Shown here piece after piece: positions 29,488-39,873 of a stretch of DNA of 64,000 nt. Every line of letters begins with the position of its first letter. Within the stretch, counting starts at the first letter, position 1. The notes under the pieces were generated by a model that searched no databases, was not told the origin of the DNA, and worked only from the letters and a program-made list of their open reading frames with translations. Source of the stretch: Gammaproteobacteria bacterium (GTDB taxonomy: Bacteria; Pseudomonadota; Gammaproteobacteria; GCA-001735895). The DNA lies in assembly GCA_024225395.1 (NCBI GenBank), contig JAAEMR010000090.1, positions 24,548 to 88,547 on the forward strand, in the 5' to 3' direction. A program made the translations under genes and the position numbers.

Positions 29488-29724
29488 ATGGATATTTCAG
29501 GCATAGCAAATAGTGCATATACTGGTGTCCAGACTCAGTTGCAGCGTTTCGATGAAAATGTAAATAAAATTACCAGTACTGAAGCCGCTGCCGGTCGTGA
29601 TACCACTACTCAGGATCGTGCTCTGGTTGAGCAGACCGAAATCGTGTCCAGTTTACAGGCGAATGCCCGCTCATTACAGGCAGCTAGTGAACGCATCGGT
29701 ACATTGCTGGATGTGAAAGCCTGA
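29488..29724 (+). CDS. Small flagellar-rod-like protein
   Basis: From the ATG at 29488 the product has 78 residues, starting MDISGIANSAYTGVQTQL. The second half (TQDRALVEQTEIVSSLQANARSLQAASERIGTLLD) resembles the C-terminal helix of flagellar rod/hook proteins and flagellins. It is followed 17 bp later by a HELAH-containing protein, a recurrent pair in proteobacteria. The rod-like resemblance is pattern-based; function unknown. The longer start at 29464 is not needed. Confidence 0.6.
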   Translation: MDISGIANSAYTGVQTQLQRFDENVNKITSTEAAAGRDTTTQDRALVEQTEIVSSLQANARSLQAASERIGTLLDVKA

Positions 29725-29741
29725 TATGAGACTGGCAAAAT

Positions 29742-30296
29742 GTGATGTTAATAAACAGCTTATCTTCACAGTTACCTTCTCAAGTTAAATCCTCCGAACC
29801 TCTCGGTTCAAAACAGCCCCTTGCTAGCGACCAAGATTTACCCCTGAAAAAATCACCTTCAGACGAAGAAGGTGAAAGCGATAATAAAAAACTATCTGCT
29901 CAGAAATCATTCGCGGAACAACGAGTATTACAAAAATTAAAAATTCGAGACCGGGAAGTTCGGGCTCATGAATTGGCGCATATGGTTGCCGGTGGACGAT
30001 ATATCACGTCAGGTGCTCAATTCAGTTATGAAAAGGGTCCAGATGGTAAGTTATATGCTGTTGCAGGCGAAGTGGGTATAGATACGTCAAAAGTTCCAGG
30101 AGATCCCAGGGCTACTCTGTTAAAAGCACAAATTGTTGCTCGAGCAGCTTTAGCGCCCGCTGACCCCTCCCCGCAGGATAGAAATGTGGCTGCTCAGGCT
30201 GCAGTTTTAATTCAACAGGCCAGGATAGAGCTGGCTGCCCTTTTAGCTGATACTTCAGCCAATGATAGCGGTCAAAATATAGATGCATTTGCCTGA
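29742..30296 (+). CDS. SprA-family putative metalloprotease-like protein
   Basis: The 184-residue product has a disordered N-terminal 65 residues and then a conserved domain with VRAHELAHMVAGGRY, an HExxH-type zinc motif, followed by GPDGKLYAVAGEVGID and KAQIVARAALAPADPSPQDRNVAAQA. This matches the SprA-related family, which is annotated as putative metalloprotease or catalase-like; the activity is not established. It forms a probable two-gene unit with the upstream small protein. Confidence 0.75.
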   Translation: MMLINSLSSQLPSQVKSSEPLGSKQPLASDQDLPLKKSPSDEEGESDNKKLSAQKSFAEQRVLQKLKIRDREVRAHELAHMVAGGRYITSGAQFSYEKGPDGKLYAVAGEVGIDTSKVPGDPRATLLKAQIVARAALAPADPSPQDRNVAAQAAVLIQQARIELAALLADTSANDSGQNIDAFA

Positions 30297-30431
30297 CCCC
30301 GCTCAAAATAAACGATAAAAAATAATCTTCTTCTATACTCAAACAAGGTAAAGCGTTCTTTACACTAAAGAACCTTTGCAACTTGTCGATACATTAGTGA
30401 CTGCTTACTAAACAGCCATAAATTTAAAAAA

Positions 30432-32444
30432 ATGCCAAATTTATTGATTAAACATAAAATATGGGTGGGTTTTGCGTTTTTGCTAACCCTGTTACTGGTA
30501 AATGCGGGTATATCTTTGTATAGCCTTAGCGGTACTAAAGCGACGCTGAATACCCTGGTAGAGCAGTCCCAGCCTCTGGTACTTGCTGCTCACCAGTTCA
30601 ATGGTCATCTGGCACAGGCATCTGCTTCACTGGGAAATTTTTTACTGACTAAGAATGATAAGCAGAGGCAGAACTATCAAAACTCTCTTAATGAGGCTGG
30701 TGAAAGCCTGAACTCCATGGCTAACATGGAGAAAGTTAAAAAATCGAATGGGTTGATGGGAAGTATTTCTAACTTACAGCTTGAGTTTGACCAGTTCAGG
30801 GGGGTTGAAAGTCAAATACTGGCTTACGCAAAAAATAAACTGGAGAATGAGGTCGCTCTTTCCTATTCATCTGAGGAAATAAACCCGGTTTCGAATATTA
30901 TCCTGAGCACATTAACCTCGATGATTGCCAGTGAAGAAGAGGAGGATGTTTCTGCTGAAAGAAATGCCTGGTTGAATACCTTGCATGATATTCGTTATAA
31001 CTTTTCTAAAGTGATGAATTCAACCCGCCTGTACCTCAGTGATCCCCTGCCGGCGGCTAAAGAAAATATGCTGAATAATTATGAATTTGTAAAAGTATTG
31101 ACCCATAAGCTGGATCAGTTTGAAGATTTATATAATTTTGAACAGGAGGAAGGGGCAGCTGTTCTAAAAGAAAATTTTCAGCTATATGATAAAAACCAGA
31201 AAATCATGCAGCAGAAAAATGAAAGTAATAAACGGCGTATGGATGTTTATTTACTGAATGTGGAAATATTGCCACTGTTGAAGCGAATGCAAAGTGATAT
31301 CGATGATCTGGTTTACGAAGAAACTCAGGTGATGAAGCAAAGTAGCGATGAGCTACTCGTGGCAGTTGATGCCGGATTGAACGCGCAGGTATTGCTTACA
31401 TCTATTGGAATGCTGCTAGGTATCGTTGTTGCGTTTGTGATCATTAAAACGGTGACTGTTCCATTAAATGAAACTGTCCTTGCTTTACAGGAGGCGGCAG
31501 AAGGTGATGGAGATTTGACCCGAAGATTGACGGTAAAATCTAAAGATGAACTGGGTGATTTAGCAGAGGCATTTAATAAATTCTCTGTAAAGCTCCAGTC
31601 GTTGATGCGTGATGTTTCTGTTTGTAGCTCTGAGCTCATCAGTTCGGCAGAGCAAATGAATGAGGTTGTGTCGAGCACTAAATCTGATATTTATCAACAA
31701 AATGAGCAAATCGATCAGATTGCCGGTGCGATCGATTCGGTGGTGCAAAAAGTTGAGAATGTGGCAGATCATAGTAGCCAGGCCACAGAGCTGGCAGAAC
31801 AGACGAACCGGAATTCAATTGAAGGAAAAAATATTGTTAACCTGACTTTGAAATCAAGTAATGAGTTAGCACAGGATGTTGATCGTGCGGCTACGGTAAT
31901 CAATGAGCTGGAAGCAGATGTAGAGTCCATTGGCGGTGTGCTGGATGTTATTCGAGAAATTGCCGATCAAACCAATTTACTGGCATTGAATGCGGCCATA
32001 GAAGCAGCCAGGGCGGGTGAGCAGGGACGGGGGTTTGCGGTAGTTGCAGATGAAGTCCGTACTCTTGCGTCACGAACTCAGGATTCAACGGCTGAAATTC
32101 AAAGTATGATTCAACGTTTGCAGACGGGCTCTTTGCAGGCTGTTGAAGTTATGTCTAATGGTAAAGATAAAGCGAGTGCCAGCCTCGAACAGGCACGTCA
32201 GGCAGGTGACTCACTGGAAAAAATCACAACCGCAGTTGAAGGCATGTTAAGTATGAATAAAGGCATTTCAAACGCCTCTGAAGAGCAGGGAATAACGGTT
32301 AGCCGGATCAGTCAAAATGTTTCAGCGATAAACCAGTTGTCTGTGCAGACTGCCAATAGTTCTAACATGGTGGCAGATACAGGACGTCAGGTTAATGAAT
32401 TAGCAACTCAACTACGGACTTTAATCAGTCAATTTAAGGTTTGA
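30432..32444 (+). CDS. Methyl-accepting chemotaxis protein
   Basis: A transmembrane chemoreceptor of 670 residues. Membrane helix 1 is [20 protein letters not shown], the periplasmic sensor spans about residues 35-310 and looks helical, and membrane helix 2 is [20 protein letters not shown] near residue 320. A HAMP domain follows ([25 protein letters not shown]). The highly conserved signalling hairpin is [22 protein letters not shown] near residue 510. The ligand cannot be predicted. No che genes are adjacent, so it is an orphan receptor. Confidence 0.95.
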   Translation: MPNLLIKHKIWVGFAFLLTLLLVNAGISLYSLSGTKATLNTLVEQSQPLVLAAHQFNGHLAQASASLGNFLLTKNDKQRQNYQNSLNEAGESLNSMANMEKVKKSNGLMGSISNLQLEFDQFRGVESQILAYAKNKLENEVALSYSSEEINPVSNIILSTLTSMIASEEEEDVSAERNAWLNTLHDIRYNFSKVMNSTRLYLSDPLPAAKENMLNNYEFVKVLTHKLDQFEDLYNFEQEEGAAVLKENFQLYDKNQKIMQQKNESNKRRMDVYLLNVEILPLLKRMQSDIDDLVYEETQVMKQSSDELLVAVDAGLNAQVLLTSIGMLLGIVVAFVIIKTVTVPLNETVLALQEAAEGDGDLTRRLTVKSKDELGDLAEAFNKFSVKLQSLMRDVSVCSSELISSAEQMNEVVSSTKSDIYQQNEQIDQIAGAIDSVVQKVENVADHSSQATELAEQTNRNSIEGKNIVNLTLKSSNELAQDVDRAATVINELEADVESIGGVLDVIREIADQTNLLALNAAIEAARAGEQGRGFAVVADEVRTLASRTQDSTAEIQSMIQRLQTGSLQAVEVMSNGKDKASASLEQARQAGDSLEKITTAVEGMLSMNKGISNASEEQGITVSRISQNVSAINQLSVQTANSSNMVADTGRQVNELATQLRTLISQFKV

Positions 32445-32581
32445 TATTCAGCGTCAATAAGCTGCAGAAGCAGGCATATAGTGGTTTAACCTCTCTCGGA
32501 GATTGCTCAGGGGACTCCTAATATAAGGATTTTAGTGTATAATGGCGATCTGTTATTGCTCTTATTAAAGTAGGAAATTGA

Positions 32582-34126
32582 ATGCCTGAAGCGAGATCCG
32601 TCCCGCGTAGACCCTCCGTACTGATCATACTTGATGGATTCGGCATGAATCCGAGTAAAGTCAACAACGCTGTTATCGAAGCAAACACCCCTAATTTTGA
32701 TCGATACTTTTCATCTTATCCTCATATTGCACTGGAAGCTTCCGGAGCAGGTGTTGGTTTGCCTGTGGGGCAAATGGGTAATTCTGAAGTAGGTCATATG
32801 ACCATAGGTTGTGGAAGTGTTGTAAAACAGGATCTGGTTCGAATTGATGAAGCTGTTGAAAATAAAAGTTTTTTTAAAAATCCTGCTTTTTTAGGCGCTT
32901 TAGAGCGTTGTAAGATTGCTGATAGGCCAATGAATTTGATCGGTTTATTATCAGATGGTGGTGTGCATAGTCATATTAATCATTTACTGGCATTAATAAA
33001 ACTCTGTTCAAAGCACCATGTATTGCCCCAGGTACATTTGATTACTGATGGCCGGGATGCACCTCCAAAATCGGCAATGAGCTATATTCCTGATATTGAG
33101 CTAGCGCTTTCTGAATACGGCGGATTCATTGGCTCCGTGTCCGGGCGTTATCATACGATGGATCGAGATCGTCGCTGGAGTAGAACAGAGCTAGCCTGGA
33201 AAATGCTGGTTAAAGGTGAAGGAAACCAGGCCAAAAATATAACCCTGGCTATTCAGGATGCTTATGATTCCGGTGAAACGGATGAGTTCATTACGCCGAC
33301 GGTGTTACCTGAATATATTCCAGTTGAAGAAAATGATGAATTTATCTTTTTTAACTTCAGAAATGATCGCTCCAGACAAATGACCGCAGCTTTATGTCAT
33401 AGCGATTTTAGTTGTTTTGATCGAGGTGACTTTAAACCGATTACCGTTACCTGTATGACGCAATATGATCCTGAATTTTTATTGCCTATCGCATTTCCGC
33501 CGGAACCTCCCAAAGTCATGTTAGGTAGTATTGTCAGTCAGGCTGGATACCGCCAGTTTCATTGTGCAGAAACGGAAAAATACCCGCATGTTACTTTCTT
33601 TTTTAATGGTGGTCGTGAACATAAATTTCCTGGTGAAGACCGAAAAATGATCCCTTCTCCAGATGTATCAACTTATGATTTAAAACCTGAGATGAATGCA
33701 AAGGATGTAGCTGATGCAATGATTGACGCTTTAAAATCTAAAGAATATGGTTTACTTGTGGTGAATTTTGCAAATGGTGACATGGTTGGCCACACTGCGG
33801 TACGTGATGCAGTCATTAAAGCGGTCGAGACGCTGGATCTAGAAGTGGGCAGGGTGCTCGATGTAGCCGTAGATGAAGGTTACTCGGTCGTTTTGACAGC
33901 TGATCATGGAAACTGTGATGAAATGGTTGATCCGGTTACCCATGAGCCACATACTCAGCATACGATTTACCCGGTACCCTGTCTGGTGATTGATGAAGTT
34001 CCCTGGCGTCTGGGTACGGGTGGAAACCTGTCAGCAATAGCGCCAACTTTATTGCAGTTGATGGGAATTGAACAACCGAAAAAAATGAAGGGAAAATCTT
34101 TGTTGTTAGAGGAGTATACCTTTTAG
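32582..34126 (+). CDS. gpmI: 2,3-bisphosphoglycerate-independent phosphoglycerate mutase
   Basis: Interconverts 3- and 2-phosphoglycerate in glycolysis, a two-metal enzyme of the alkaline phosphatase superfamily. Key sites: ILDGFGMNP with the first metal Asp near residue 17, the phosphoserine in GQMGNSEVGHMTIG near 70, DGRDAPPKSA near 160, RYHTMDRDRRW near 193, and the C-terminal TADHGNCDEM and HTQHT metal ligands. Length 514 residues is typical. It stands alone; a TATAAT lies about 40 bp upstream. Confidence 0.97.
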   Translation: MPEARSVPRRPSVLIILDGFGMNPSKVNNAVIEANTPNFDRYFSSYPHIALEASGAGVGLPVGQMGNSEVGHMTIGCGSVVKQDLVRIDEAVENKSFFKNPAFLGALERCKIADRPMNLIGLLSDGGVHSHINHLLALIKLCSKHHVLPQVHLITDGRDAPPKSAMSYIPDIELALSEYGGFIGSVSGRYHTMDRDRRWSRTELAWKMLVKGEGNQAKNITLAIQDAYDSGETDEFITPTVLPEYIPVEENDEFIFFNFRNDRSRQMTAALCHSDFSCFDRGDFKPITVTCMTQYDPEFLLPIAFPPEPPKVMLGSIVSQAGYRQFHCAETEKYPHVTFFFNGGREHKFPGEDRKMIPSPDVSTYDLKPEMNAKDVADAMIDALKSKEYGLLVVNFANGDMVGHTAVRDAVIKAVETLDLEVGRVLDVAVDEGYSVVLTADHGNCDEMVDPVTHEPHTQHTIYPVPCLVIDEVPWRLGTGGNLSAIAPTLLQLMGIEQPKKMKGKSLLLEEYTF

Positions 34127-34232
34127 AATAGTAATTTATTATGGGAAATTGTGTATAGAGGATGATACTGCAGCGTGGTAATTTCTAATCTGAATGTTAA
34201 AAGTATAACTTTGTATTCCGAAAACTGGCATT

Positions 34233-34928
34233 ATGTCTATTATGGAAAGCTCAAAAAAGCCTGAAAATATTAATCGAGTCATCAATACGCTGCATAAAAC
34301 GGCATTGTTTGAGGGACTGGATGAAGTTGTCTTAAAACAACTTTCAAGTCAGGTTGTTTCTCGCCAGTTTCCAAAAAATAGCATAATCGTTACCCAGGGC
34401 GATGAGACAGACTCCCTTTATGTCATTATGGACGGTAAAGTTGATGTGTTTCTGCAAAATGATAAGGGAAAAGAAATTATCATTAATTCGCTGGGGGAGT
34501 GTGACACCTTTGGCGAGCTGGCGCCATTGGGCGGTATTCCTCGTCAGGCCAGTATTATCACCACTGAAAGCTCAATATTAATAGTTATATCCCGACAGGT
34601 TTTTATGGATACGCTGCTGACTAAGCCAGCCATTAGTATGCGCATAATCAACCGGCTCATCGATTTAATTCAGAATTTAACTGAAGAGGTGAGTAGCCTG
34701 GCACTGGAGGATGTGTACAGCCGTGTGGTTCGTGTATTGTATAAACATGCGGAGAAGGTTGGCGATAAACTGGTTACCGAAAAACTAACACAGCAGGATA
34801 TAGCGTTGCGTGTTGGTGCCACCAGAGAAATGGTTCATCGAATTTTAAAGGAATTGAAAACCGGTGGTTACATCTCTATTGAAGGTAAGCATATTACTAT
34901 CGAGAAAAAACTTCCCCCCGGCTGGTAA
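34233..34928 (+). CDS. Crp/Fnr family transcriptional regulator
   Basis: Residues 25-140 form a cyclic-nucleotide-binding-like domain (ITQGDETDSLYVIMDGKVDVFL; FGELAPLGGIPRQASI). The C-terminal winged helix-turn-helix is LTQQDIALRVGATREMVHRILKEL. There is no N-terminal cysteine cluster of the Fnr type, so an oxygen-sensing iron-sulfur cluster is unlikely. The phosphate-binding cassette is not the Crp consensus, so the ligand is uncertain. It is a single gene between gpmI and ruvC. Confidence 0.88.
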   Translation: MSIMESSKKPENINRVINTLHKTALFEGLDEVVLKQLSSQVVSRQFPKNSIIVTQGDETDSLYVIMDGKVDVFLQNDKGKEIIINSLGECDTFGELAPLGGIPRQASIITTESSILIVISRQVFMDTLLTKPAISMRIINRLIDLIQNLTEEVSSLALEDVYSRVVRVLYKHAEKVGDKLVTEKLTQQDIALRVGATREMVHRILKELKTGGYISIEGKHITIEKKLPPGW

Positions 34929-35170
34929 AATAGAGCAGCCTGATTTCGCTAAACCTGAAATTTTAGTTTCCACTATTATTTCACTTCTGTAATAGACCAT
35001 AAAAAATATTCCTCTCATGGCTAAACGAATGCTGGAGTGAAATTTTTATAGTGATAAACTGCGTCATAATTCTTTTCGGGTATCTTCAGGGTGTCAGGAC
35101 AAATTAAGCAGGTTATTCAACTAATTCCTCTATACACTGTTCAGTCAGGATTCCTGTCTGGAAAATTACT

Positions 35171-35695
35171 GTGATCATTCTCGGAATAGATCCGGGCTCC
35201 AGAACAACCGGTTACGGGATTATAAAAAATCATCCAGATAAAATGGAATACGTGGACAGTGGCTTCATCCGGGTAAAAGGAGATAGCTTCCCGCAGCGAT
35301 TAGGGTATATTTTCCAGCAATTGACTGAATTAATTCAACGGCATCAACCCGCGCAGATGAGTATAGAAAATGTATTCATGCATAAAAATGCAGACTCGGC
35401 GTTAAAACTGGGTCAGGCCAGGGGGGCTGCAATCTGTGCCGGTTATCATTGTGGCCTTGAAGTGTCGGAATATGCAGCCCGGGAAGTGAAATTAGCTATC
35501 GTGGGTAAAGGAGCTGCGCAAAAGGAACAGGTTAAACACATGGTCCAGAGGTTGCTGAGTTTAAAGCAGGACTTACAGGTAGATGAATCTGATGCACTTG
35601 CTATCGCTATGTGTCATGCGCAACATCAAACCATGGAAAAAAGAACGGGTATACCCGCCAAAGCATTTAACAGAAAGAGATCTTATCGCAGATGA
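35171..35695 (+). CDS. ruvC: Holliday junction resolvase RuvC
   Basis: RNase H-fold endonuclease that cuts Holliday junctions. Catalytic acidic residues are in ILGIDPGSRTTGYGI (Asp7), MSIENVFMHKN (Glu near 68) and DESDALAIAMCHA (the Asp pair near 140). The start codon is GTG. Length 174 residues. It overlaps ruvA by 4 nt, heading a ruvCAB-ybgC-tol run. Confidence 0.97.
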   Translation: MIILGIDPGSRTTGYGIIKNHPDKMEYVDSGFIRVKGDSFPQRLGYIFQQLTELIQRHQPAQMSIENVFMHKNADSALKLGQARGAAICAGYHCGLEVSEYAAREVKLAIVGKGAAQKEQVKHMVQRLLSLKQDLQVDESDALAIAMCHAQHQTMEKRTGIPAKAFNRKRSYRR

Positions 35696-36303
35696 TCGGA
35701 CGACTGAACGGGCTGCTAGCCATCAAACGAGCGCCACAAATTTTGATTGATTGTCAGGGTGTAGGCTATGAAGTTGATGTCTCCATGTCTACTTTTTATC
35801 AATTACCGGAAGAAGGCAAGCCGGTTTCAATCTGGACACATCTACTGATAAAAGATGATCAACATGCGCTGATCGGGTTTTTTACGGATCAGGAAAGAAA
35901 GCTGTTCAGGTTATTAATTAAAGTCAATGGGGTCGGTCCTAAAATGGCGCTAACCATCCTTTCTGGAATATCTGAAACAGATTTTGCACTGTGCATTCAG
36001 TCCAGTGATGTCGCAACCCTGGTTCGTTTACCCGGCGTTGGTAAAAAAACGGCGGAACGATTAATTATAGAAATGCGCGATAAAGTGGAAGGGCTGAATG
36101 TTGACGGTGTTTCCTCAGCCGGTGATGTTGGCGCTTCATCAGTCTCCAAAACTTCTTCACAAAGTGAAGCGGTAGAAGCGCTGCAATCACTGGGTTATAA
36201 ACCGGCAGATGCATCAAAAATGGTCAATACCATTGCAAAATCCAACCCTGATAGCAGTGCAGAAAGTTTGATTAAACTTGCATTGCAAAATGCCATTAGC
36301 TAA
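35692..36303 (+). CDS. ruvA: Holliday junction branch migration protein RuvA
   Basis: RuvA tetramers bind four-way junctions and direct RuvB. The N-terminal OB fold ([28 protein letters not shown]) and the paired helix-hairpin-helix motifs ([16 protein letters not shown] near residue 76; [16 protein letters not shown] near 110) are clear. The C-terminal RuvB-binding domain follows a Ser-rich linker ([19 protein letters not shown]). Length 203 residues. Confidence 0.97.
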   Translation: MIGRLNGLLAIKRAPQILIDCQGVGYEVDVSMSTFYQLPEEGKPVSIWTHLLIKDDQHALIGFFTDQERKLFRLLIKVNGVGPKMALTILSGISETDFALCIQSSDVATLVRLPGVGKKTAERLIIEMRDKVEGLNVDGVSSAGDVGASSVSKTSSQSEAVEALQSLGYKPADASKMVNTIAKSNPDSSAESLIKLALQNAIS

Positions 36304-36307
36304 TCCT

Positions 36308-37342
36308 ATGGAAGAAAAACGTTTAATAGATGCAGTAGCCGAGACCAACGAATCTGCCCAGGAACGCGCGCTCAGGCCTAAATTACTGGTTGATTATGTG
36401 GGGCAGCCGCAGGTCAGTGAGCAAATGGATATATTCATCTCAGCCGCTCGCAGCAGGGCTGAAGCTCTGGATCACGTTTTAATTTTTGGTCCGCCGGGGC
36501 TGGGTAAAACGACTCTATCTCATATTATTGCGAATGAAATGCAGGTGAATTTAAGGCAGACATCAGGCCCGGTACTGGAAAAGCCCGGTGACCTCGCGGC
36601 TCTGCTGACGAACCTGGAGCCCAACGATGTACTTTTCATTGATGAAATCCATCGTTTAAGCCCCGTTGTGGAGGAAATTCTGTATCCCGCGATGGAAGAT
36701 TACCAGCTGGATATTATGATCGGAGAAGGCCCGGCCGCCCGTTCCATCAAACTTGATCTGCCCCCATTTACACTGGTGGGAGCTACCACCCGCGCCGGTT
36801 TGTTAACATCTCCTTTGCGTGATCGTTTTGGAATTGTTCAAAGGCTTGAATTTTATAACATTAAAGACCTATCTCATATCGTTCAACGTTCAGCCGACCT
36901 GTTGAAAATTCAGCTTACCGCTGATGGCGCAAATGAAATTGCTAAAAGATCCAGAGGTACACCTCGAATAGCTAATCGTTTACTCAGGCGTTCACGAGAT
37001 TATGCTGAAGTAAAAGCCGATGGAGTTATAAGTAAAACGGTTGCTATCAAAGCGCTTGATATGTTGAAAGTGGATCAAAGCGGCCTGGATAATATGGACA
37101 GGCATTTAATACTTTCATTGATTGAAAAATTTGATGGTGGACCGGTGGGTGTTGAAAGCCTGGCTGCTGCAATTGGAGAAGAACGTGGAACCATTGAAGA
37201 TGTTATCGAGCCATTTTTGATTCAGCAGGGCTTTATGATGAGAACTCCCAGGGGACGTATGGTGACATCACGCGGTTACAGCCATTTTGGTTTTAAACCG
37301 AGAAGTACAGATTCTGAACCCGCTACCGGTGAGTTATTTTAA
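36308..37342 (+). CDS. ruvB: Holliday junction branch migration ATPase RuvB
   Basis: Hexameric AAA+ motor. Walker A is [20 protein letters not shown], Walker [14 protein letters not shown], sensor 1 [11 protein letters not shown], and the C-terminal winged helix ends the protein ([21 protein letters not shown]). The start at 36308 ([10 protein letters not shown]) is preferred; an upstream in-frame ATG at 36278 would overlap ruvA and add ten residues unlike RuvB. Its stop touches the ybgC start. Confidence 0.97.
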   Translation: MEEKRLIDAVAETNESAQERALRPKLLVDYVGQPQVSEQMDIFISAARSRAEALDHVLIFGPPGLGKTTLSHIIANEMQVNLRQTSGPVLEKPGDLAALLTNLEPNDVLFIDEIHRLSPVVEEILYPAMEDYQLDIMIGEGPAARSIKLDLPPFTLVGATTRAGLLTSPLRDRFGIVQRLEFYNIKDLSHIVQRSADLLKIQLTADGANEIAKRSRGTPRIANRLLRRSRDYAEVKADGVISKTVAIKALDMLKVDQSGLDNMDRHLILSLIEKFDGGPVGVESLAAAIGEERGTIEDVIEPFLIQQGFMMRTPRGRMVTSRGYSHFGFKPRSTDSEPATGELF

Positions 37343-37752
37343 TGTCGAGTTCTCAAGCGTTTGAATTGCGGGTTTATTTTGAAGATACCGATGCCGGTGG
37401 TGTCGTTTATAATGCTAATTACCTGAAATTTTATGAACGTGCACGTACTGAATTTTTACGTTCACTGGGTTTTGAGCAGGATGATTTGCTGGCGCAAAAT
37501 ATTGTTTTTGTAGTGCGAAATATTAACATTGATTTTGTTAAGGCAGCAAGGTTCAATGAAATTCTAATTGTAGATAGCAAAATTGAATCATTAAAAAAAG
37601 CCAGTCTTTTCTTTAATCAGGAAATTTATACCAAAAGAGATGGTCAAAACTTGCTGGTGAATAAAGCTCTGGTCAAGGTGGTTTGTGTAAATGCAGATTC
37701 GTTTACTCCCACCGCGATTCCTGTTGATATAATTGATAAGCTAAATCAATGA
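37342..37752 (+). CDS. ybgC: Acyl-CoA thioesterase YbgC of the Tol-Pal cluster
   Basis: Hotdog-fold thioesterase, first gene of the tol-pal cluster. The catalytic-region motif YFEDTDAGGVVYNANYLKFYERARTE (read as two parts around residue 12-38) contains the conserved Asp. Length 136 residues. The start codon overlaps the end of ruvB. Its role in phospholipid metabolism at the envelope is known only in part. Confidence 0.93.
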   Translation: MSSSQAFELRVYFEDTDAGGVVYNANYLKFYERARTEFLRSLGFEQDDLLAQNIVFVVRNINIDFVKAARFNEILIVDSKIESLKKASLFFNQEIYTKRDGQNLLVNKALVKVVCVNADSFTPTAIPVDIIDKLNQ

Positions 37753-37791
37753 ACCCGAACCAGTTACTGAAGAAAAATAGAAAGATTAATT

Positions 37792-38469
37792 ATGAATGAA
37801 ATGTCTTTTATCCACCTGGTAGTAAATGCCAGTATCCCGGTGCAGTTTGTGTTATTAGTTTTGCTATTGGCATCTGTTTTTTCCTGGGCACTCATCTATG
37901 TGAAATGGTCTTTTTTAAAGCAAAGCAGGCTTGATGCAAAAACCTTTGAAGGACGTTTCTGGTCAGGTATTAACTTAAGTGACCTGTTCAGTCAGTTATC
38001 AACCCGGCAGGAAAAGCGCTTAGGGCTGGAAGCAATTTTTGAAAATGGTTTTCGTGAATTTGCCCGGGCTCGTAAGGCAGAACTGGATGCCGTTGAAATC
38101 ATCAATGCTTCTCACCGTTCGATGAAAGTGTCAACGGCACGTGAAATTGATTCGCTGGAAAATAATTTATCCTACCTGGCAACAGTCGGTTCGGTCAGTC
38201 CGTATATCGGGTTGTTCGGCACGGTGTGGGGCATTATGGAATCATTTCGTTCTCTGGCCGGGGTTCAACAGGCGACGCTGGCGATGGTAGCGCCGGGTAT
38301 ATCAGAAGCCTTGATTGCAACCGCTATGGGTTTGCTGGCAGCGATACCAGCCGTTATTGCGTATAACAGTTTTGCCACCGAAATTGATCAAATGGTAGTT
38401 CGCTATGAAAACTTTCTTGAAGAGTTCACTGGAATTTTGCAGCGTCAGGCACAAAATACAGAGAACTAA
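37792..38469 (+). CDS. tolQ: Tol-Pal system proton channel subunit TolQ
   Basis: Inner-membrane MotA/ExbB/TolQ family subunit that, with TolR, uses the proton gradient. Three membrane helices are visible: residues 15-35 (VQFVLLVLLLASVFSWALIY), around 130-150 (ATVGSVSPYIGLFGTVWGIM, the conserved family core) and 165-190 (ISEALIATAMGLLAAIPAVIAY). Length 225 residues. It lies 3 bp upstream of tolR. Confidence 0.96.
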   Translation: MNEMSFIHLVVNASIPVQFVLLVLLLASVFSWALIYVKWSFLKQSRLDAKTFEGRFWSGINLSDLFSQLSTRQEKRLGLEAIFENGFREFARARKAELDAVEIINASHRSMKVSTAREIDSLENNLSYLATVGSVSPYIGLFGTVWGIMESFRSLAGVQQATLAMVAPGISEALIATAMGLLAAIPAVIAYNSFATEIDQMVVRYENFLEEFTGILQRQAQNTEN

Positions 38470-38472
38470 TTT

Positions 38473-38901
38473 ATGTCCAGAAACAACCACAAGCGACGAG
38501 CTAAAGCTGAAATCAATGTAGTGCCCTACATTGATGTCATGCTGGTGCTACTGATTATTTTTATGGTGACTGCGCCCTTGTTGAAACAGGGTGTAGATGT
38601 TGATTTACCACAGGCGCCGGCCAATCCTCTGGATGTGAACAGCCCTGAGCCGGTTGTTATCAGTGTAGATAGAAACGGTTTATATTTTTTGAATACCTCT
38701 TCCACGCCAGAATCATCTCTGGATGGAACAACCCTGGTGGCTGAAGTTCAGTCTGCGTTGAAAAAGCAGAAAAATAGACCGGTTATGGTACGTGGTGATA
38801 AAAATGGCATGTATCAAAATGTTGTTTCTCTACTGGTGTTGCTACAAAAAGCAAATATTGACTCAGTCGGGCTGGTGACCGAACCGGGAGAAGATAGCTA
38901 G
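38473..38901 (+). CDS. tolR: Tol-Pal system proton channel subunit TolR
   Basis: ExbD/TolR family, 142 residues. The N-terminus is KAEINVVPYIDVMLVLLIIFMVTAP; the conserved Asp in YIDVMLVLL is the proton-conducting residue of the single membrane helix. A periplasmic domain follows. The stop overlaps the tolA start by one base. Part of the complete tolQRAB-pal set. Confidence 0.96.
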   Translation: MSRNNHKRRAKAEINVVPYIDVMLVLLIIFMVTAPLLKQGVDVDLPQAPANPLDVNSPEPVVISVDRNGLYFLNTSSTPESSLDGTTLVAEVQSALKKQKNRPVMVRGDKNGMYQNVVSLLVLLQKANIDSVGLVTEPGEDS

Positions 38902-39857
38902 TGCTGGGGACGCTTAAACGACATCCCCGGGCAATACTGTTTTCTGTTGTTTTGCATGTAGTGGTGATTGGTCTGACTTTGCTGGAGTTTAGTGGACAGA
39001 AAGCAATGCCTGTTGTGAGTAAGCAGGGCATGGTTGATAAAACGATACAGGCTGAAGTTATTGACCAGAAACAACTTGATAAACGGGCGCAGGAAATTAA
39101 AAAAAAGCAGGCTGATAAACAAAAAAAAGAGAAGCAGAAAAATCGCCTTGATAAACTGAAGAAAAAACAACAAGCTGAACTAAAAAAGAAAAAACAACAG
39201 GATAAGAAAAATAAAGCGGCCGCTGATAAAAAACGTAAAGACGATGCCCGCAAAAAGAAAAAGGCAGCTGATGCGAAATCAAAAGCGACTGCTGCTAAAA
39301 AGAAAAAAGCAGAGCAGAAAAGAAAAGCAGAAGCAGAGAAAAAGCGTAAAGCAAAACAGGCTAAAGAAAAAGCTGAAAAAGAGAAAAAACGAAAAGCAGA
39401 GCTGGCCAAAAAGAAACAGGAAGCCGCTCGCAAAAAAGCTGCTGAAGAAAAAAGAAAACAGCAGCAAGCAATTAAAAAAGCTGAAAAAGAAGCGCGACTA
39501 AAAGCTGAAGCAGAGCAGCGCGCAAAAGAAGCGGAACTAAAAGCGCAACTGGCTGCCGAAGAAAGGCAGCGAGCTGATGCCAGTGAATTATCGAAATACA
39601 AGAGTGCGATCATTAGTAAAATTACCCGTAACTGGAGACGGCCCCCTAAGTCGGATAAAAATCCTGTTTGCGATGTCCATGTGTTGCAAGGGCCCGGAGG
39701 TATCATTCTTGATGTGACCTTTGGAAACTGTCCGGGGTCGCCTGAATACAGGGCGTCTGTAGAATTAGCCGTGTATAAAGCGGAGCCATTGCCTTTACCC
39801 GCAAAAGGTTTCGAGCATCTTTTTCAAAGAGAGATTAATATAGCGTTTAAGCCTTAA
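38901..39857 (+). CDS. tolA: Tol-Pal system energy-transducing protein TolA
   Basis: TolA spans the periplasm from an N-terminal membrane helix (AILFSVVLHVVVIGLTLL) to a C-terminal domain that meets TolB/Pal. Residues 60-220 are an extended Lys/Ala/Glu-rich helix with repeated KKKA/AEKKRKA units, typical of TolA domain II. The C-terminal domain (YKSAIISKITRNWRRP; CDVHVLQGPGGIILDV) is the TonB-like fold. The start is GTG. The low-complexity centre makes long meaningless reading frames on the other strand. Confidence 0.95.
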   Translation: MLGTLKRHPRAILFSVVLHVVVIGLTLLEFSGQKAMPVVSKQGMVDKTIQAEVIDQKQLDKRAQEIKKKQADKQKKEKQKNRLDKLKKKQQAELKKKKQQDKKNKAAADKKRKDDARKKKKAADAKSKATAAKKKKAEQKRKAEAEKKRKAKQAKEKAEKEKKRKAELAKKKQEAARKKAAEEKRKQQQAIKKAEKEARLKAEAEQRAKEAELKAQLAAEERQRADASELSKYKSAIISKITRNWRRPPKSDKNPVCDVHVLQGPGGIILDVTFGNCPGSPEYRASVELAVYKAEPLPLPAKGFEHLFQREINIAFKP

Positions 39858-39873
39858 TAGTGATGAATAAAAA

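Noticed and set aside
38783..39706. A 307-codon minus-strand frame rich in Phe, Ser and Cys opposite tolA
   Set aside because: It is the complement of the Lys/Ala repeat region of tolA; low-complexity DNA keeps several frames open.
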